A DNA stretch of 64,000 bases from Bacteroidia bacterium (GTDB taxonomy: Bacteria; Bacteroidota; Bacteroidia; Palsa-965): positions 1 through 64,000 of the forward strand of contig JALONL010000011.1 of assembly GCA_025454955.1 (NCBI GenBank), read 5' to 3'. The notes under the pieces were generated by a model, which was not told the origin of the DNA, ran no database searches, and saw nothing but the letters and a program-made list of their open reading frames with translations. Shown here piece by piece: positions 24,692 through 34,009 of this stretch. The translations under genes were made by a program, and so were the position numbers. Within the stretch, counting starts at the first letter, position 1. Every line of letters starts with the position of its first letter.

Positions 24692-25276
24692 TTACTGAGC
24701 CTTTGCCCTGTTCAAACGCCACACCAAACCGCCTTCCACCAGACTGCTGAATCCGTCCCAGGTAGTTCCGTATGTCTGCTCGAAAATGATTGCATGAGAA
24801 ACTCCTGCGGCAAGCCGAAAGTCGAGCTGCCTGTACACAGGAATATACAAACCGCCACCGCTGCTCATTTCCACAGATATTACCGGAGGGCGTAAATTGT
24901 TTCCACCAAAACCAGATTCATACATCAGGCTGGCACGGGTTTGCTGAAACTGCATAAACACAAATGGTTTGAGGTGCACTTCATTTAAAATAAACTGCCG
25001 TTCGGTGCCTAACCTTATACCAAAATGTTCGCCCAAATTGGCGGCATAAAAACGGTGTTTGTAGGCATACATCTGGTTATCGGTAATAAACCGGTTATCG
25101 AGATAATGTATTCCTCCGTACCACACCCATTTTTCGCCCCACATGTATCGCCAGTCAACACCCAGATGCAAACCGCTGTGTGCTTCATTTACAAAACCAT
25201 ACAGGGCATTGGTGGGGGTTTGGGCCGATAAAATGCGCGACGAAATGAGTATGCCAATAATTAAAATAAATCTCAT
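24692..25276 (-). CDS. exported beta-barrel-like protein of unknown function
   Basis: 194-residue protein with a signal peptide (MRFILIIGILISSRILSAQ) and alternating aromatic and polar strands (WVWYGGIHYL, PFVFMQFQQT, GLVWRLNR), as in small outer-membrane beta-barrels. No lipobox and no T9SS domain. It lies between the UPF0316 gene and rluD on the same strand, 48 bp after the former, but function cannot be inferred from that. Family not recognised. Confidence 0.65.
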   Translation of the reverse strand: MRFILIIGILISSRILSAQTPTNALYGFVNEAHSGLHLGVDWRYMWGEKWVWYGGIHYLDNRFITDNQMYAYKHRFYAANLGEHFGIRLGTERQFILNEVHLKPFVFMQFQQTRASLMYESGFGGNNLRPPVISVEMSSGGGLYIPVYRQLDFRLAAGVSHAIIFEQTYGTTWDGFSSLVEGGLVWRLNRAKAQ

Positions 25277-25324
25277 AGCTGTTTTTTATATACTGCGTAT
25301 ATAAACGCCTGCGGGCGCGAATTA

Positions 25325-25909
25325 TTATTTCCCTTTCCGGTCGGGAAACAATGTCCGCACCAAATTAAGTTTGCGCTGGCTGTTTCGGAATACGCCGTGG
25401 TGTGCATTGCGCACATCTTCCACCGAGAAGAAGGCATTGGGCTGGTGCTTTTCGAGAATGTCAATTACGTCGGGTACGTTGGCACGTTTTACCACGGTAA
25501 AAATCATTTTCACGGGGCCTTTTGCTCCTTCGGCATCCACTACGGTAATTCCGTGATTGGCATTGCGCAGGGCATCAATTAAATCCTGACTAAGCTGGTT
25601 GGTAATAATGCGTATGACCTGCGTACCGAGCGCAAGGCGTTCTTCGATGCGCATACCCACATACGTGCCGGCCGCAAAGCCAAATGCCCAGGCCAGATAG
25701 GCCGCCACGTTGTTTGCCTGGCTCATGACCTGTTTCATGGCAATGAGCCAGATGAGCACTTCGAAGAAACCCACGAAGGGTACAATGGTGCGGAAACCTT
25801 TGGAAATAAAAATATTGCGCAGCGTGGCAAGTGTTACATCGCCCAGGCGCGAGATGAAAATGAGCAGAGGGAGAATGACCCAGTTAAACAGATCGTCGCT
25901 GATGTGCAT
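25325..25909 (-). CDS. UPF0316 (DUF2179/DUF5698) membrane protein
   Basis: 194-residue membrane protein with about three N-terminal helices (VILPLLIFISRLGDVTLATLRNI is one region, then VPFVGFFEVLIWLIAM, and an Ala/Gly-rich AWAFGFAAGTYVGM) and a C-terminal soluble DUF2179-like domain with GITVVDAEGAKGPVKMIF and VVKRANVPDVID. The length and order match the UPF0316/YebE-like family. DUF2179 folds are thought to bind a small ligand, but the role is unknown. The ATG at 25909 is used instead of one 15 codons upstream, because the family starts near there. Confidence 0.82.
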   Translation of the reverse strand: MHISDDLFNWVILPLLIFISRLGDVTLATLRNIFISKGFRTIVPFVGFFEVLIWLIAMKQVMSQANNVAAYLAWAFGFAAGTYVGMRIEERLALGTQVIRIITNQLSQDLIDALRNANHGITVVDAEGAKGPVKMIFTVVKRANVPDVIDILEKHQPNAFFSVEDVRNAHHGVFRNSQRKLNLVRTLFPDRKGK

Positions 25910-25960
25910 AGCGTGAGATGAATGTGGTAAAGGTAAAGTTTTTGTAAACGGCATTAAAAC

Positions 25961-25997
25961 AAATCCGCCGCAGCTTTTGCGAAGCGGCGGCGGATTT
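25961..25997 (-). terminator. terminator after moxR
   Basis: 11-bp stem aaatccgccgc (25961-25971) with gcggcggattt (25987-25997). On the minus strand it is followed by GTTTTAAT, 20 bp past the moxR stop. Confidence 0.7.
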
Positions 25998-26016
25998 GGT
26001 GTGACGGGGCTGCATC

Positions 26017-26982
26017 TCAGAGCAGGCCTTTTATGATGTCATCTACTTTTACTCCTTCGGCTTCGGCTTTGTAGTTGCGTACAATGCGGTGGCGCAGAAT
26101 GGGTGCGGCCACGGCGCGCACGTCTTCAATATCGGGCGAGTATTTGCCGTTTACCACGGCGTGGCATTTGGCGCCGATAATGAGGTACTGCGAAGCACGC
26201 GGGCCTGCGCCCCACGAGAGCAGGCGGTTTACCTCGGCGGCAGCGGTAGCTGTATGGGGGCGTGTGGATGCGGCCAGTTTTACGGCGTATTCAAGCACGT
26301 TTTCGGGCACGGGTACGCGGCGCACGAGTTGCTGCAGGTAGCTTATTTCTTCGATACTCAGCACTTTGTTGAGCTCGGGTGTGGTGCCGGAAGTGGTTTG
26401 GCGCACTACCTGAATTTCGTCGCTCAGGTTGGGATAATCGAGCCATACGTTGAACATGAAACGGTCTAACTGCGCCTCGGGCAGCGGGTATGTGCCTTCC
26501 TGTTCAATGGGGTTTTGCGTAGCGAGTACGAAAAACGGCTTGTCTAATTCGTAGCGTTTGCCGGCGGCAGTAACAGCACGTTCCTGCATGGCTTCGAGCA
26601 GGGCCGATTGTGTTTTGGGCGGAGTACGGTTTATCTCGTCGGCCAGAATGATGTTGGCAAAAATGGGGCCTTTGATAAAACGAAACTGCCGGTTTTCGTC
26701 GAGAATTTCGGAACCGATAATGTCGCCGGGCATCAGATCGGGAGTAAACTGTATGCGGTTGTAGCTCAATCCGAGCGACTGTGCAATGGTGTTTACCAGC
26801 AGTGTTTTGGCCAATCCGGGCACACCCACCAGCAGGCAGTGGCCGTTGCTGAAAATGGAAATGAGCACATCGCGCACCACGTCTTCCTGCCCTACAATTA
26901 CTTTACGTATTTCGGTGGTGAGGCGGTTGTAGCGTTCACGGAAGTAATCAACTGCTTCTACGTCTGACTTAAACTCGATCAT
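26017..26982 (-). CDS. MoxR-family AAA+ ATPase
   Basis: 321-residue AAA+ chaperone-like ATPase of the MoxR group, which acts with von Willebrand-factor-A proteins to mature or insert metals into partner complexes. Walker A GVPGLAKTLL, Walker B ILADEINRTPP, sensor 1 LATQNPIEQEGTYPLPEAQLDRF-type region (family hallmark) and a C-terminal lid with HRIVRNYKAEAEG are visible. It is the last gene of the block with three parvulin-type proteins, 33 bp after the SurA-like gene, a clustering I recall from Bacteroidota. No VWA partner (batA/batB) is in the window. Confidence 0.93.
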   Translation of the reverse strand: MIEFKSDVEAVDYFRERYNRLTTEIRKVIVGQEDVVRDVLISIFSNGHCLLVGVPGLAKTLLVNTIAQSLGLSYNRIQFTPDLMPGDIIGSEILDENRQFRFIKGPIFANIILADEINRTPPKTQSALLEAMQERAVTAAGKRYELDKPFFVLATQNPIEQEGTYPLPEAQLDRFMFNVWLDYPNLSDEIQVVRQTTSGTTPELNKVLSIEEISYLQQLVRRVPVPENVLEYAVKLAASTRPHTATAAAEVNRLLSWGAGPRASQYLIIGAKCHAVVNGKYSPDIEDVRAVAAPILRHRIVRNYKAEAEGVKVDDIIKGLL

Positions 26983-27015
26983 AAATATGCGTGTGTGTGT
27001 ATGTGTTTGTCCCTT

Positions 27016-28383
27016 TTACTGGGCGTGTTTGAGCCACGAAAAGCGGAAATTGTTGTTCCGGTAGTCGGGCGCAATGCGAATATAAGTAGTAGATAGTTTT
27101 TTATCTACCCATTTGTTGAGCACTTCTTCCTGTTTGGTCTGAAGTGTCATGTCCTGAATCATCTGGTAATCGTCTTTGAGGTTGGCGCGGTGCGGTTCGG
27201 AGCGCGATTTGATCCAGAGTACGCGGTAGCCTTCTTTCGACTGACGGGTGAGCGTAAGCATGGGAGCCGAGTATGTGCCCACTTTCATCTGGTTTACGGT
27301 AATCGGGAAATTGGGATCGGGATCGAGCTGGCCGAGGAGTTCCACATCAATGCGGGAGTTACCTGTAATGGGATTGATGATTAATCCGCAACTGTACTTC
27401 GATTCATCGTCGGTAGAAAACATGGCGGCGGCTTCGCAGAACGTGAGCGAATCGAGGCGCACGGCGCGCATGATGGAATCGAGACGTACCTTGCAGTTGC
27501 GCAGGTCTTCGGGTGTGGTGGGCACGGTGCGCAGGATGTGGCGCACGGTTACTTCTTCGCCCTTGCGCGAAATTACTTCGAGGAAGTGGAAACCGAAATC
27601 GGTTTTGAATATGGGCGATATTTCGCCTTCCTTGAGCGTAAACATAAGTGCTTCAAATTCGGGCACGAATGTGCCGCGGCGTATGTTTTCGTAAGTGCCG
27701 CATTTTTGCGCCGAGCCCGGATCCTGCGAATAAAGCGCGGCAGCCGTGCAAAAATCGAGTTCGCCTTTTATCACACGCTGGCGGATGTTCTCGGTTTCCA
27801 TTTTGGTATATTCGAGAATTTCGGGATTCACCGGCGGCGAAAGCACAATCTGCCCCACTTCCACGGTTGAACTGATGAAGGGCAAACTATCTTCCGGCTG
27901 ACTGGTGAAGTATTGTTTTACATCCGACGGCGAAACGGTTACGTTTTGCGTAATCTGTGCCTGCATACGCTGTGCGAGAAGAAGGTCGCGCACTTTGTCG
28001 TGCAGTTCAAACTTGAATGCGTCGATGGTTTTGCCGTAAAATTTTTCGAATGCCTCCACCGAGCCGAAACTCTGCAGGTAAAAACGCATTCGGCGATCCA
28101 TTTCCTGCTGTATTTCCGATTCGGCCACGGTAATACTGTCGTGTACGGCCTGTGCCACCAGCAGTTTCTGGAAGAGCAACTGTTCCATTACCGAGGCGCG
28201 TACACTGTCGTTAATGGTTATACCCTCGCGGGCATACTGCTGGAGTACATTTTCCACTTCCGATTCTTTTACAATCTGATCGCCCACCACGGCCACCACA
28301 CGATCTATGCGTGCGCCGTTTTCCTGTGCAAACAGGTGGGTGGATGAGAAAAGAAGGAAGAGGATGAAAAAAAATCTGTTCAT
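27016..28383 (-). CDS. surA: SurA-like periplasmic peptidyl-prolyl isomerase
   Basis: 455-residue exported chaperone. The signal peptide (MNRFFFILFLLFSSTHLFAQ) is followed by a SurA N-terminal domain (RVVAVVGDQIVKESEVENVLQ) and two parvulin-type segments: the first with CGTYENIRRGTFVPEFEALMF and FGFHFLEVI, the second with VRHILRTVP and a diverged core. The likely role is outer-membrane protein folding in the periplasm. It begins 2 nt after the stop of the lipoprotein SurA-like gene, so the two are translationally linked. The gene name is by analogy. Confidence 0.85.
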   Translation of the reverse strand: MNRFFFILFLLFSSTHLFAQENGARIDRVVAVVGDQIVKESEVENVLQQYAREGITINDSVRASVMEQLLFQKLLVAQAVHDSITVAESEIQQEMDRRMRFYLQSFGSVEAFEKFYGKTIDAFKFELHDKVRDLLLAQRMQAQITQNVTVSPSDVKQYFTSQPEDSLPFISSTVEVGQIVLSPPVNPEILEYTKMETENIRQRVIKGELDFCTAAALYSQDPGSAQKCGTYENIRRGTFVPEFEALMFTLKEGEISPIFKTDFGFHFLEVISRKGEEVTVRHILRTVPTTPEDLRNCKVRLDSIMRAVRLDSLTFCEAAAMFSTDDESKYSCGLIINPITGNSRIDVELLGQLDPDPNFPITVNQMKVGTYSAPMLTLTRQSKEGYRVLWIKSRSEPHRANLKDDYQMIQDMTLQTKQEEVLNKWVDKKLSTTYIRIAPDYRNNNFRFSWLKHAQ

Positions 28384-28385
28384 GA

Positions 28386-29252
28386 TTATTTGTTATAAAT
28401 CTCAATATCGTCGCTTTCCGTAGCCTCTCGGTACAGATCATCGCGCATACGGTCTATGAGTTCGCGTTTGCGCTGATTGAGCAGGATTTTGCGGATGTTG
28501 TCTTTTTCGAAAGCCAGCGGCGAGCGGCTGTCGCGCGTCATGTAGCCTTTGAAGTTGATAAGATAGAGGTGGGTGGAATCGCTTACCTCAAGGTACTGGT
28601 TGTTTTTAAGGAAAAGTTCTTTGTTGTCGGTTTCAATGGGAATTTCCCTGAGCAGATCGTCAAAGAGCAGCCACGATTGATCGTCGAAAAAAAAGTTGGT
28701 GGCAAACTGGCTACAATAGGTGGCAAGTTCTTTACGGTCCTGTGGTTTATCAGAACGCATCCAGTTACGGACTTTGGTCAGATTGGGTGCGTTTTTATCG
28801 GTTTTCACGTAAATCACTTTTACAATGATGTCGCGCAGGGCAAAGTCGCCGGGGTGATCGTTGTAGTATTTTTCAATTTGTGCATCGCTCACCACGGTAT
28901 CGAGTTGTTGAAGCACGAGGGCTTTTTCGTATTCGTAAATGATTAACGAATTGCGATAGGCTTTTAGTTGTTTCTCCACATTTTTTTGTTCGGCACTCAG
29001 GTTTTGTTCGGCTTTGTGAACGAGCAGCATTTCGCGCACCCAGGTATTTATAAAACTGCCTGCCATGCGAATGCTGTCGTCTTTGGGTGTACCGGCCGGA
29101 ATTACTTCCTGAAGTTCGGAACTGTAAAGTTTATAGTCGAACACACGGGCCACCACTTTGCCCGAGGGCTGTGTGGTATTGGTCTGGGGCTCACGGCAGG
29201 CGGCCCACCACAGCAGACACAACGGCAGCAGCCGTGCATTCGTCAGAAACAT
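28386..29252 (-). CDS. SurA N-domain lipoprotein
   Basis: 288-residue lipoprotein. The start at 29252 gives a lipobox signal (LLPLCLLWWAAC). The body is helical and resembles SurA/PpiD N- and C-terminal chaperone parts (FINTWVREMLLVHKAEQNLS, then NIRKILLNQRKRELIDRMRDDL), without a convincing parvulin catalytic domain. It probably acts as a membrane-tethered chaperone beside its two neighbours. It sits between the two PPIase genes, 71 bp after the first and 2 bp before the second. Confidence 0.75.
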   Translation of the reverse strand: MFLTNARLLPLCLLWWAACREPQTNTTQPSGKVVARVFDYKLYSSELQEVIPAGTPKDDSIRMAGSFINTWVREMLLVHKAEQNLSAEQKNVEKQLKAYRNSLIIYEYEKALVLQQLDTVVSDAQIEKYYNDHPGDFALRDIIVKVIYVKTDKNAPNLTKVRNWMRSDKPQDRKELATYCSQFATNFFFDDQSWLLFDDLLREIPIETDNKELFLKNNQYLEVSDSTHLYLINFKGYMTRDSRSPLAFEKDNIRKILLNQRKRELIDRMRDDLYREATESDDIEIYNK

Positions 29253-29323
29253 GACGTGTGCACGGCTGAAACGTTGCCTTGTGGCGTGTGTTATTGGCTT
29301 TTGCTGCCCCATCTGGGCTTTGA

Positions 29324-31435
29324 TTATTTACGCGGAAGCACCTCGCGGTTTATTACCACCGGGTACTTTTTGCGCAGGCTTTCCACCCACTCTTTTTCAA
29401 GCTGTGTCTGGTAATCGTTGGTGATAAGTCCGCGTGCTTCCTGCAGTGATTTGGGTGTGGGCGGCATAACCTTGCGGGTAACCACAAACATTACGCGTCC
29501 GTCTTTCATGGTGTTTGCCGAAGTGCCTTCTTTCCAGTTCTGGTCCACCAGGGCGTTGTCGCCTTTCTGGTAAAGTTTGGTTTCGGTTTGCACGTTGAGT
29601 TGTGAGTTTTTGTTGAGGGTTTCGAGAATTTCTTTTTCCGATTTACCCTGCTTGAGCATTTTACGCACTGCCTTGGCGGTTTTCTCGTCGGCGCAAGAAT
29701 ACACGGTGGCATCGGCGCGTTCGGGCCAGAGGTAGTTGTTTTTGTTTGCCTCGTAGAAATTGCGAAGTCCGGTTGAGTCTGTAACCGCACGCGACCATAC
29801 TTTTTCATCCTGCAGGTCGAAAAGCAGAATGCCGTCGCGGTATTCCTGCATGAGGTTGCGGAAGTCGGGGTATTTCGTTTCAAGCTGGCTGTCTTCGTAG
29901 GCCACGCACATTTCTTCCACCATCTGTGTGTACATCATATCCACCACCATTTTGGGATCGCCTTTACCGCCACGGCGCACCTGACGGGCTTCGAGCCATG
30001 CGGCAAAATCTTTCTGGGTGTAGGCTTTGGTTCCAATGGTGAAAAGCGGTTTTACGTAGCCTTTTGCCTTGGCTTCGGCCGTCCACTGGCCCATGAAATA
30101 GGTAGTGTCTACGAGTTTGTAAAACTCATCGCGGGCGGCAAGGTTTTGGGTAAAGCCGTATTCTTTTTTCACGCGCTCTACCAATGCGGTACGTCCGCTG
30201 AGTGCGCGCTGGTCTTTGTTTACCTTGGCTTTGATGTCGCCTTTGATGCTTTCGTAGGCGGGTACATCGCGGCGGTCGAGGCGTTTAATGATGTGCCAGC
30301 CCCAGGCGGTTTTGATGGGCTCAGAAATGTCGCCGTTGTTTTGCAGGGCAAACGAGGCTTTCTCAAACGGAGGCGGCATTTTGTAGAGGCCAAACCAGGG
30401 CAGTTCGCCGTTTTTGGCGGCCGAGCCTTTGTCGTCGGAGAACTGTTTTACGAGTGTCGAAAAGTCTTCGCCGGCTTTGGCTTTGGTGTAAATTTCGTCG
30501 GCCTTTTGTTTGGCGTTGAGCGAGTCGGTGGCGGGCATCCCGTCGGGGGCTTTAATCATAATGTGGGCCACCAGAATTTCGCCCTGGGCCTTGCGGCGGT
30601 CAACCACTTTTACAATGTGGTAGCCAAAGCGTGTGGTAATGGGGTTGCTGATTTGCCCCACGGGTGTGCGGTAAGCGGCCGTTTCGAAAGGATAAACCAT
30701 TGAAAATGCGGTGAAGTAGCCCAGATCGCCGGCGTTTTGTGCTGCCGAAGGGTCTTCGGAAATAAGGCGGGCCACTTCTTCAAACGGCACGGCCTTGCCT
30801 TTGTAGCGGCGGTCGAGCTGGCGGAGCGGATTTACGAGGTTGAAAATCTTGAGCGTATCGGCCGGGGTGAGTTTGGGCCAGTTGGCGTTGGTTTTGCGCA
30901 GTTGCTGGTCGTACTCGCCAATTTGTTTGGTTACCTGTTTGCCAAGTACCATGTTGCGGGCAATGCCAATGCGCATCCAGGCCAGCATGGTGTCTTTGGG
31001 CAATGCGTTTTCGGGCAGCTTTACCAGAATGTGGCTGGCGCGCACGTCCCACTGCATACGGTCGTAGGCTTCGCGCAGCAGGCTGTCGTTTACGCGTTTG
31101 TCGGTAAGGTATTGCTGGGCCACCTGGCGGCGGTATCCGGCCAGTTCGGTGCGGAACTTGCCCACCGTGTCGCGCTCGAGGTCTTCGGCCTCTTTTACCT
31201 TCATTTTAAAGGTCACAAAGAGATCGAGGTAGTTGTCGATGGCTTTGGGGTCGTTGCCCTGGTCTTTGTTGTTCTTTTTATACACATACATGAACTCAGA
31301 CAGGCGGATGGGCGCACCGCCAATGGTCATAAGTACCGGATCGTTAGGATCGTTGGGCACAGCCACGGGAGCCTGAGCCGGTAGCGCAGTGCAGAGTGCA
31401 AACATCGGCACTGCGAAAAGCAGGAACTTTTTCAT
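29324..31435 (-). CDS. periplasmic foldase with two parvulin domains (PpiD/SurA type)
   Basis: 703-residue exported peptidyl-prolyl isomerase: signal peptide (MKKFLLFAVPMFALCTALPAQA), an N-terminal chaperone region, and two rotamase domains, one with ASHILVKLP...GDLGYFTAFSMVYPFE...FGYHIVKVVDRR and one with VAHIMIKAP...GELPWFGLYKMPPPFE...WGWHIIKRLDRR. A C-terminal chaperone region follows (about 470-700). It is likely involved in outer-membrane or T9SS protein folding. It is first in the run of three chaperones and MoxR. A MITE-like palindrome lies just upstream. Confidence 0.88.
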   Translation of the reverse strand: MKKFLLFAVPMFALCTALPAQAPVAVPNDPNDPVLMTIGGAPIRLSEFMYVYKKNNKDQGNDPKAIDNYLDLFVTFKMKVKEAEDLERDTVGKFRTELAGYRRQVAQQYLTDKRVNDSLLREAYDRMQWDVRASHILVKLPENALPKDTMLAWMRIGIARNMVLGKQVTKQIGEYDQQLRKTNANWPKLTPADTLKIFNLVNPLRQLDRRYKGKAVPFEEVARLISEDPSAAQNAGDLGYFTAFSMVYPFETAAYRTPVGQISNPITTRFGYHIVKVVDRRKAQGEILVAHIMIKAPDGMPATDSLNAKQKADEIYTKAKAGEDFSTLVKQFSDDKGSAAKNGELPWFGLYKMPPPFEKASFALQNNGDISEPIKTAWGWHIIKRLDRRDVPAYESIKGDIKAKVNKDQRALSGRTALVERVKKEYGFTQNLAARDEFYKLVDTTYFMGQWTAEAKAKGYVKPLFTIGTKAYTQKDFAAWLEARQVRRGGKGDPKMVVDMMYTQMVEEMCVAYEDSQLETKYPDFRNLMQEYRDGILLFDLQDEKVWSRAVTDSTGLRNFYEANKNNYLWPERADATVYSCADEKTAKAVRKMLKQGKSEKEILETLNKNSQLNVQTETKLYQKGDNALVDQNWKEGTSANTMKDGRVMFVVTRKVMPPTPKSLQEARGLITNDYQTQLEKEWVESLRKKYPVVINREVLPRK

Positions 31436-31467
31436 ACAGGTTTATAGAATTCGAATAACAACGATTG

Positions 31468-31631
31468 AGAGGCTGTTTAAAATTCGTTTTTGAGGTTTGT
31501 GATGAGCAGATTTTTTCTCAGACAAGGCACCTTTTGCAGGCGATCCTTGGAGAGGATCGACAAAAAAGGTAACGCCGGATGAGGAAAAATATGCCATCAC
31601 AAAGCCAAAGGATGATTTTTAAACAGACTCT
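31468..31631. repeat. 164-bp imperfect palindrome (MITE-like)
   Basis: The ends agaggctgtttaaaa and ttttaaacagactct are near inverted copies, and inside them tttgtgatg/catcacaaa and caccttttg-like/aaaaaaggt segments also pair. The whole element folds back on itself. No coding frame of note. It occupies the 438-bp gap (31436-31873); the rest of the gap shows nothing recognised. Confidence 0.65.
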
Positions 31632-31873
31632 GATAAGCAGCAAAAATAACCAATTCCCCCGCCCGCTGGCTACAAGGCCGAATTTTGTTGAATTTCCGTC
31701 GAAAACCGCCCGCCCGAACCCTCCCCGAAGGGAATTTTCACCCGCCTTATTCCCCTAACGGCAAAATAACATCCTGATAACCAACAATTCACAATCGGCA
31801 CCTAAAACGAAACAAATAAAGTAATCCCGCGTATAAAGTGCGCTCTAAAGCATTAACCAACAGACCCAAATCT

Positions 31874-32755
31874 ATGAAACTACCTCAGGTTTTCCTGAAA
31901 CTCCTCACCCCCACACTGGTTTTAGGAGCACTGGTTTTTCAAACCTCCTGCAGCGGCGACAGCGAAACCGCTTCCAACGACACCTTAACCGGCGACAGCG
32001 TAATTACCGAAACCGACATCGAAGATGAAGGCGGCATGCTTCCATCGCCGCTTCAGGTGGCCGCAATCTTCAAATCTTCGGGGCTGAAATACCTTCCCGG
32101 TATTACCAGTTCGGCCGAAAAAGCCTCGTCGTACAGCACCACCTTTACCCGCGCCTGGAGCATGGGCGTGTACAGTGCCGATATGGCCTACTGCGTGCTC
32201 AACAAACAAACCCAGCCCGCCCAGACCTATTTAAAAGCCGTCCGCTCGCAGGCCGAGCAGATTAACCTGGGCAAAATATTTGCGCAAACCAGCCTTTTCG
32301 ACCGGTTTAACAACAACCTGGGCAACGAAGACTCGCTGCAAAGCATTCTGGCCGGAATAAAGGAAGAAACCGATGCCCAGTTGCTCAGCAACGATCAGAA
32401 CCATCTTTACGGGGTAATTTTTGCCGGTGCATGGATAGAATCGCTGCACATTGCGGGCAAAGTGTATGAGCAGGAGCCTAACGAACAGGTAATGCTGAAA
32501 CTGTTTGAACAGATGGTGATTCTCGAAAGTATTACCAAGGAACTCGAACGAAATAAAAGCAAAGACGAGTCCATTGCCCCGCTTCTGGCCGATCTGAACA
32601 GCCTTCAGGACGTGTTTAACGGACTCGCTTCGGTGAAAAAGATGAACGAGAATCCCGATCTCGGTTTCGGCGACGTAAAGCCCACCAAAGAGGAATTAAT
32701 GATGCTCATCAAAAAAGTGGAAGAAATTCACTCGAAAACAGTTACCAAAGCCTGA
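31874..32755 (+). CDS. lipoprotein of unknown function
   Basis: 293-residue lipoprotein: signal peptide with lipobox LVFQTSC, an acidic linker (SGDSETASNDTLTGDS), then an all-helical domain with WSMGVYSADMAYCVLN and VIFAGAWIESLHIAGKVYE, repeated helices as in helical-bundle lipoproteins of Bacteroidota. The start at 31874 fits the signal peptide. It is followed 23 bp later by another exported protein, probably in one transcript. I do not know its function. Confidence 0.75.
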   Translation: MKLPQVFLKLLTPTLVLGALVFQTSCSGDSETASNDTLTGDSVITETDIEDEGGMLPSPLQVAAIFKSSGLKYLPGITSSAEKASSYSTTFTRAWSMGVYSADMAYCVLNKQTQPAQTYLKAVRSQAEQINLGKIFAQTSLFDRFNNNLGNEDSLQSILAGIKEETDAQLLSNDQNHLYGVIFAGAWIESLHIAGKVYEQEPNEQVMLKLFEQMVILESITKELERNKSKDESIAPLLADLNSLQDVFNGLASVKKMNENPDLGFGDVKPTKEELMMLIKKVEEIHSKTVTKA

Positions 32756-32778
32756 TTCACCCCAAATCCCATACAATA

Positions 32779-33249
32779 ATGAAAGCATTGAAACAAAGCG
32801 GCTTCTTACTCTTGCTTCTGAGTATCGCCTTTGCCGGTGCAGCTTTTCAGACTGCCGAAACCTGCAACAGCGCCACCCTGAAACAAAAAGCCAAAGAGGC
32901 CTTAAACCCTTTTAAATACGACTCGGGCAAGGTAACCCGCGTGCTTTACAAACCCAAGGCACAACTCAAGGAAATTGAAGTGCCCGTGTTTATCGGCGAA
33001 AAATACCGCATGGTGTTTAATACCGAAGCCCTTTCTAAAAATGTAGTCATCTCGGTGTATAACAAAGACAAAGAGACCAAAAACAGAAAAGTGCTCTTTA
33101 CCACCAAAAATGCCCAGCCCGGAAAAAAAATCCATGTGTATGAACCCGAACAGGCCAAGTTCAAGTTCTATGTGGACTATGAAATTCCCTCTGCAAAAGA
33201 TTCGACTGCCACGCCCGAGTGCCTGATTTTTATGCTCGGCTACCGTTAA
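32779..33249 (+). CDS. small exported protein of unknown function
   Basis: 156-residue protein with a signal peptide (MKALKQSGFLLLLLSIAFAGAAF) and a beta-rich domain (KEIEVPVFIGEKYRMVFNTE, VISVYNKDKE, FKFYVDYEIPS). Two Cys (CNSATLK and TPECLIF) could form a disulfide. It lies 23 bp downstream of the lipoprotein gene, suggesting shared expression. No family recognised. Confidence 0.7.
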   Translation: MKALKQSGFLLLLLSIAFAGAAFQTAETCNSATLKQKAKEALNPFKYDSGKVTRVLYKPKAQLKEIEVPVFIGEKYRMVFNTEALSKNVVISVYNKDKETKNRKVLFTTKNAQPGKKIHVYEPEQAKFKFYVDYEIPSAKDSTATPECLIFMLGYR

Positions 33250-33289
33250 TCGTAATTATTCATAACCACATTTTTTACCCCAAAGCAAG

Positions 33290-33320
33290 GAGGCAATCTG
33301 CAAAGGTTGCCTCTTTCTTT
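33290..33320 (+). terminator. terminator
   Basis: Stem gaggcaa (33290-33296) with ttgcctc (33307-33313), followed by TTTCTTTATTT, 40 bp after the small exported protein. Confidence 0.75.
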
Positions 33321-33549
33321 ATTTAATTGTTGATAACTTCCTGCCACACGAATTAAGCATGGATATTAACAGCAAAAAACCGCTTGCTGAAAAGCAGCGC
33401 AAACCCAAACAGGGAAAGCATTTGCGGGCAAACATAAACTTCAGTTAAAGCGGTTTATCAACAGCAGCCCGAAGCAGTATTTATTGGAATAAACAAAACA
33501 ATGTAGAAAACTTCGGAAGCCCTTTACTGATGCGTAAAGGCCAGGCTTC

Positions 33550-33557
33550 TACTTTTG
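33550..33557 (+). promoter_or_regulatory. -7 box TAnnTTTG
   Basis: TACTTTTG, a perfect -7 consensus, 31 nt before the ATG at 33589. It supports the short plus-strand gene over overlapping minus-strand frames. The gap 33321-33549 shows nothing else recognised. Confidence 0.55.
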
Positions 33558-33588
33558 GCTGCGTAACGAAGCCGCTAAAAGCAAGCCT

Positions 33589-33903
33589 ATGCACCTTTCC
33601 GCTCTTGAAACCTCTACCGGTGTCCGGATTATTCCGGTCAATGCAGAGCGCATGCTCAACGGCACACACGGTCACGAAGATGCCGAGTTTGAGTTGTGGG
33701 CTCAGTTTAAATTCACCGAAATATCTGAGCCGCTGGCCCAGGTATGGACAGGCATTCCGCACCGCTACATTTCGCGCCTCGAAGATCTTAACGAAGGCCG
33801 CCCGGTTCGCAACTATGCGTTGCTCCAGCTTATGGAAGCCCTGCAGGAAAAAGAACCCGATTTCGATCCCGCGCACGATTATGTATATGTGTGCGCCTGT
33901 TAG
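33589..33903 (+). CDS. small soluble protein of unknown function
   Basis: 104-residue protein, acidic (HGHEDAEFELWAQF, LQEKEPDFDPAHDYVYVCAC), with no signal peptide or membrane helix. It ends in two Cys one residue apart. A perfect -7 box lies upstream and a strong bidirectional hairpin downstream, and third-codon positions are GC-rich like its neighbours, so it is likely real. An opposite-strand frame (33481-33999) is considered a shadow. No family recognised. Confidence 0.6.
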   Translation: MHLSALETSTGVRIIPVNAERMLNGTHGHEDAEFELWAQFKFTEISEPLAQVWTGIPHRYISRLEDLNEGRPVRNYALLQLMEALQEKEPDFDPAHDYVYVCAC

Positions 33904-33955
33904 CGGGGGGTGTTGATTGAACATATTCGCTGCCGTTCCGGCAGTTTCCAGATAA

Positions 33956-33990
33956 CCACGGGGGCGGAATCTTTGATTCCGCCCCCGTGG
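33956..33990. terminator. bidirectional terminator hairpin
   Basis: Perfect 16-bp stem, ccacgggggcggaatc (33956-33971) with its complement (33975-33990), 3-nt loop. It lies between convergent genes; T runs are weak on both sides. Confidence 0.7.
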
Positions 33991-34009
33991 TGTATTCATT
34001 CAATACTTC

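Noticed and set aside
33481..33999. 172-residue minus-strand open frame
   Set aside because: Overlaps the short plus-strand gene that has a perfect -7 box; it also runs into the terminator hairpin and has no recognisable family.
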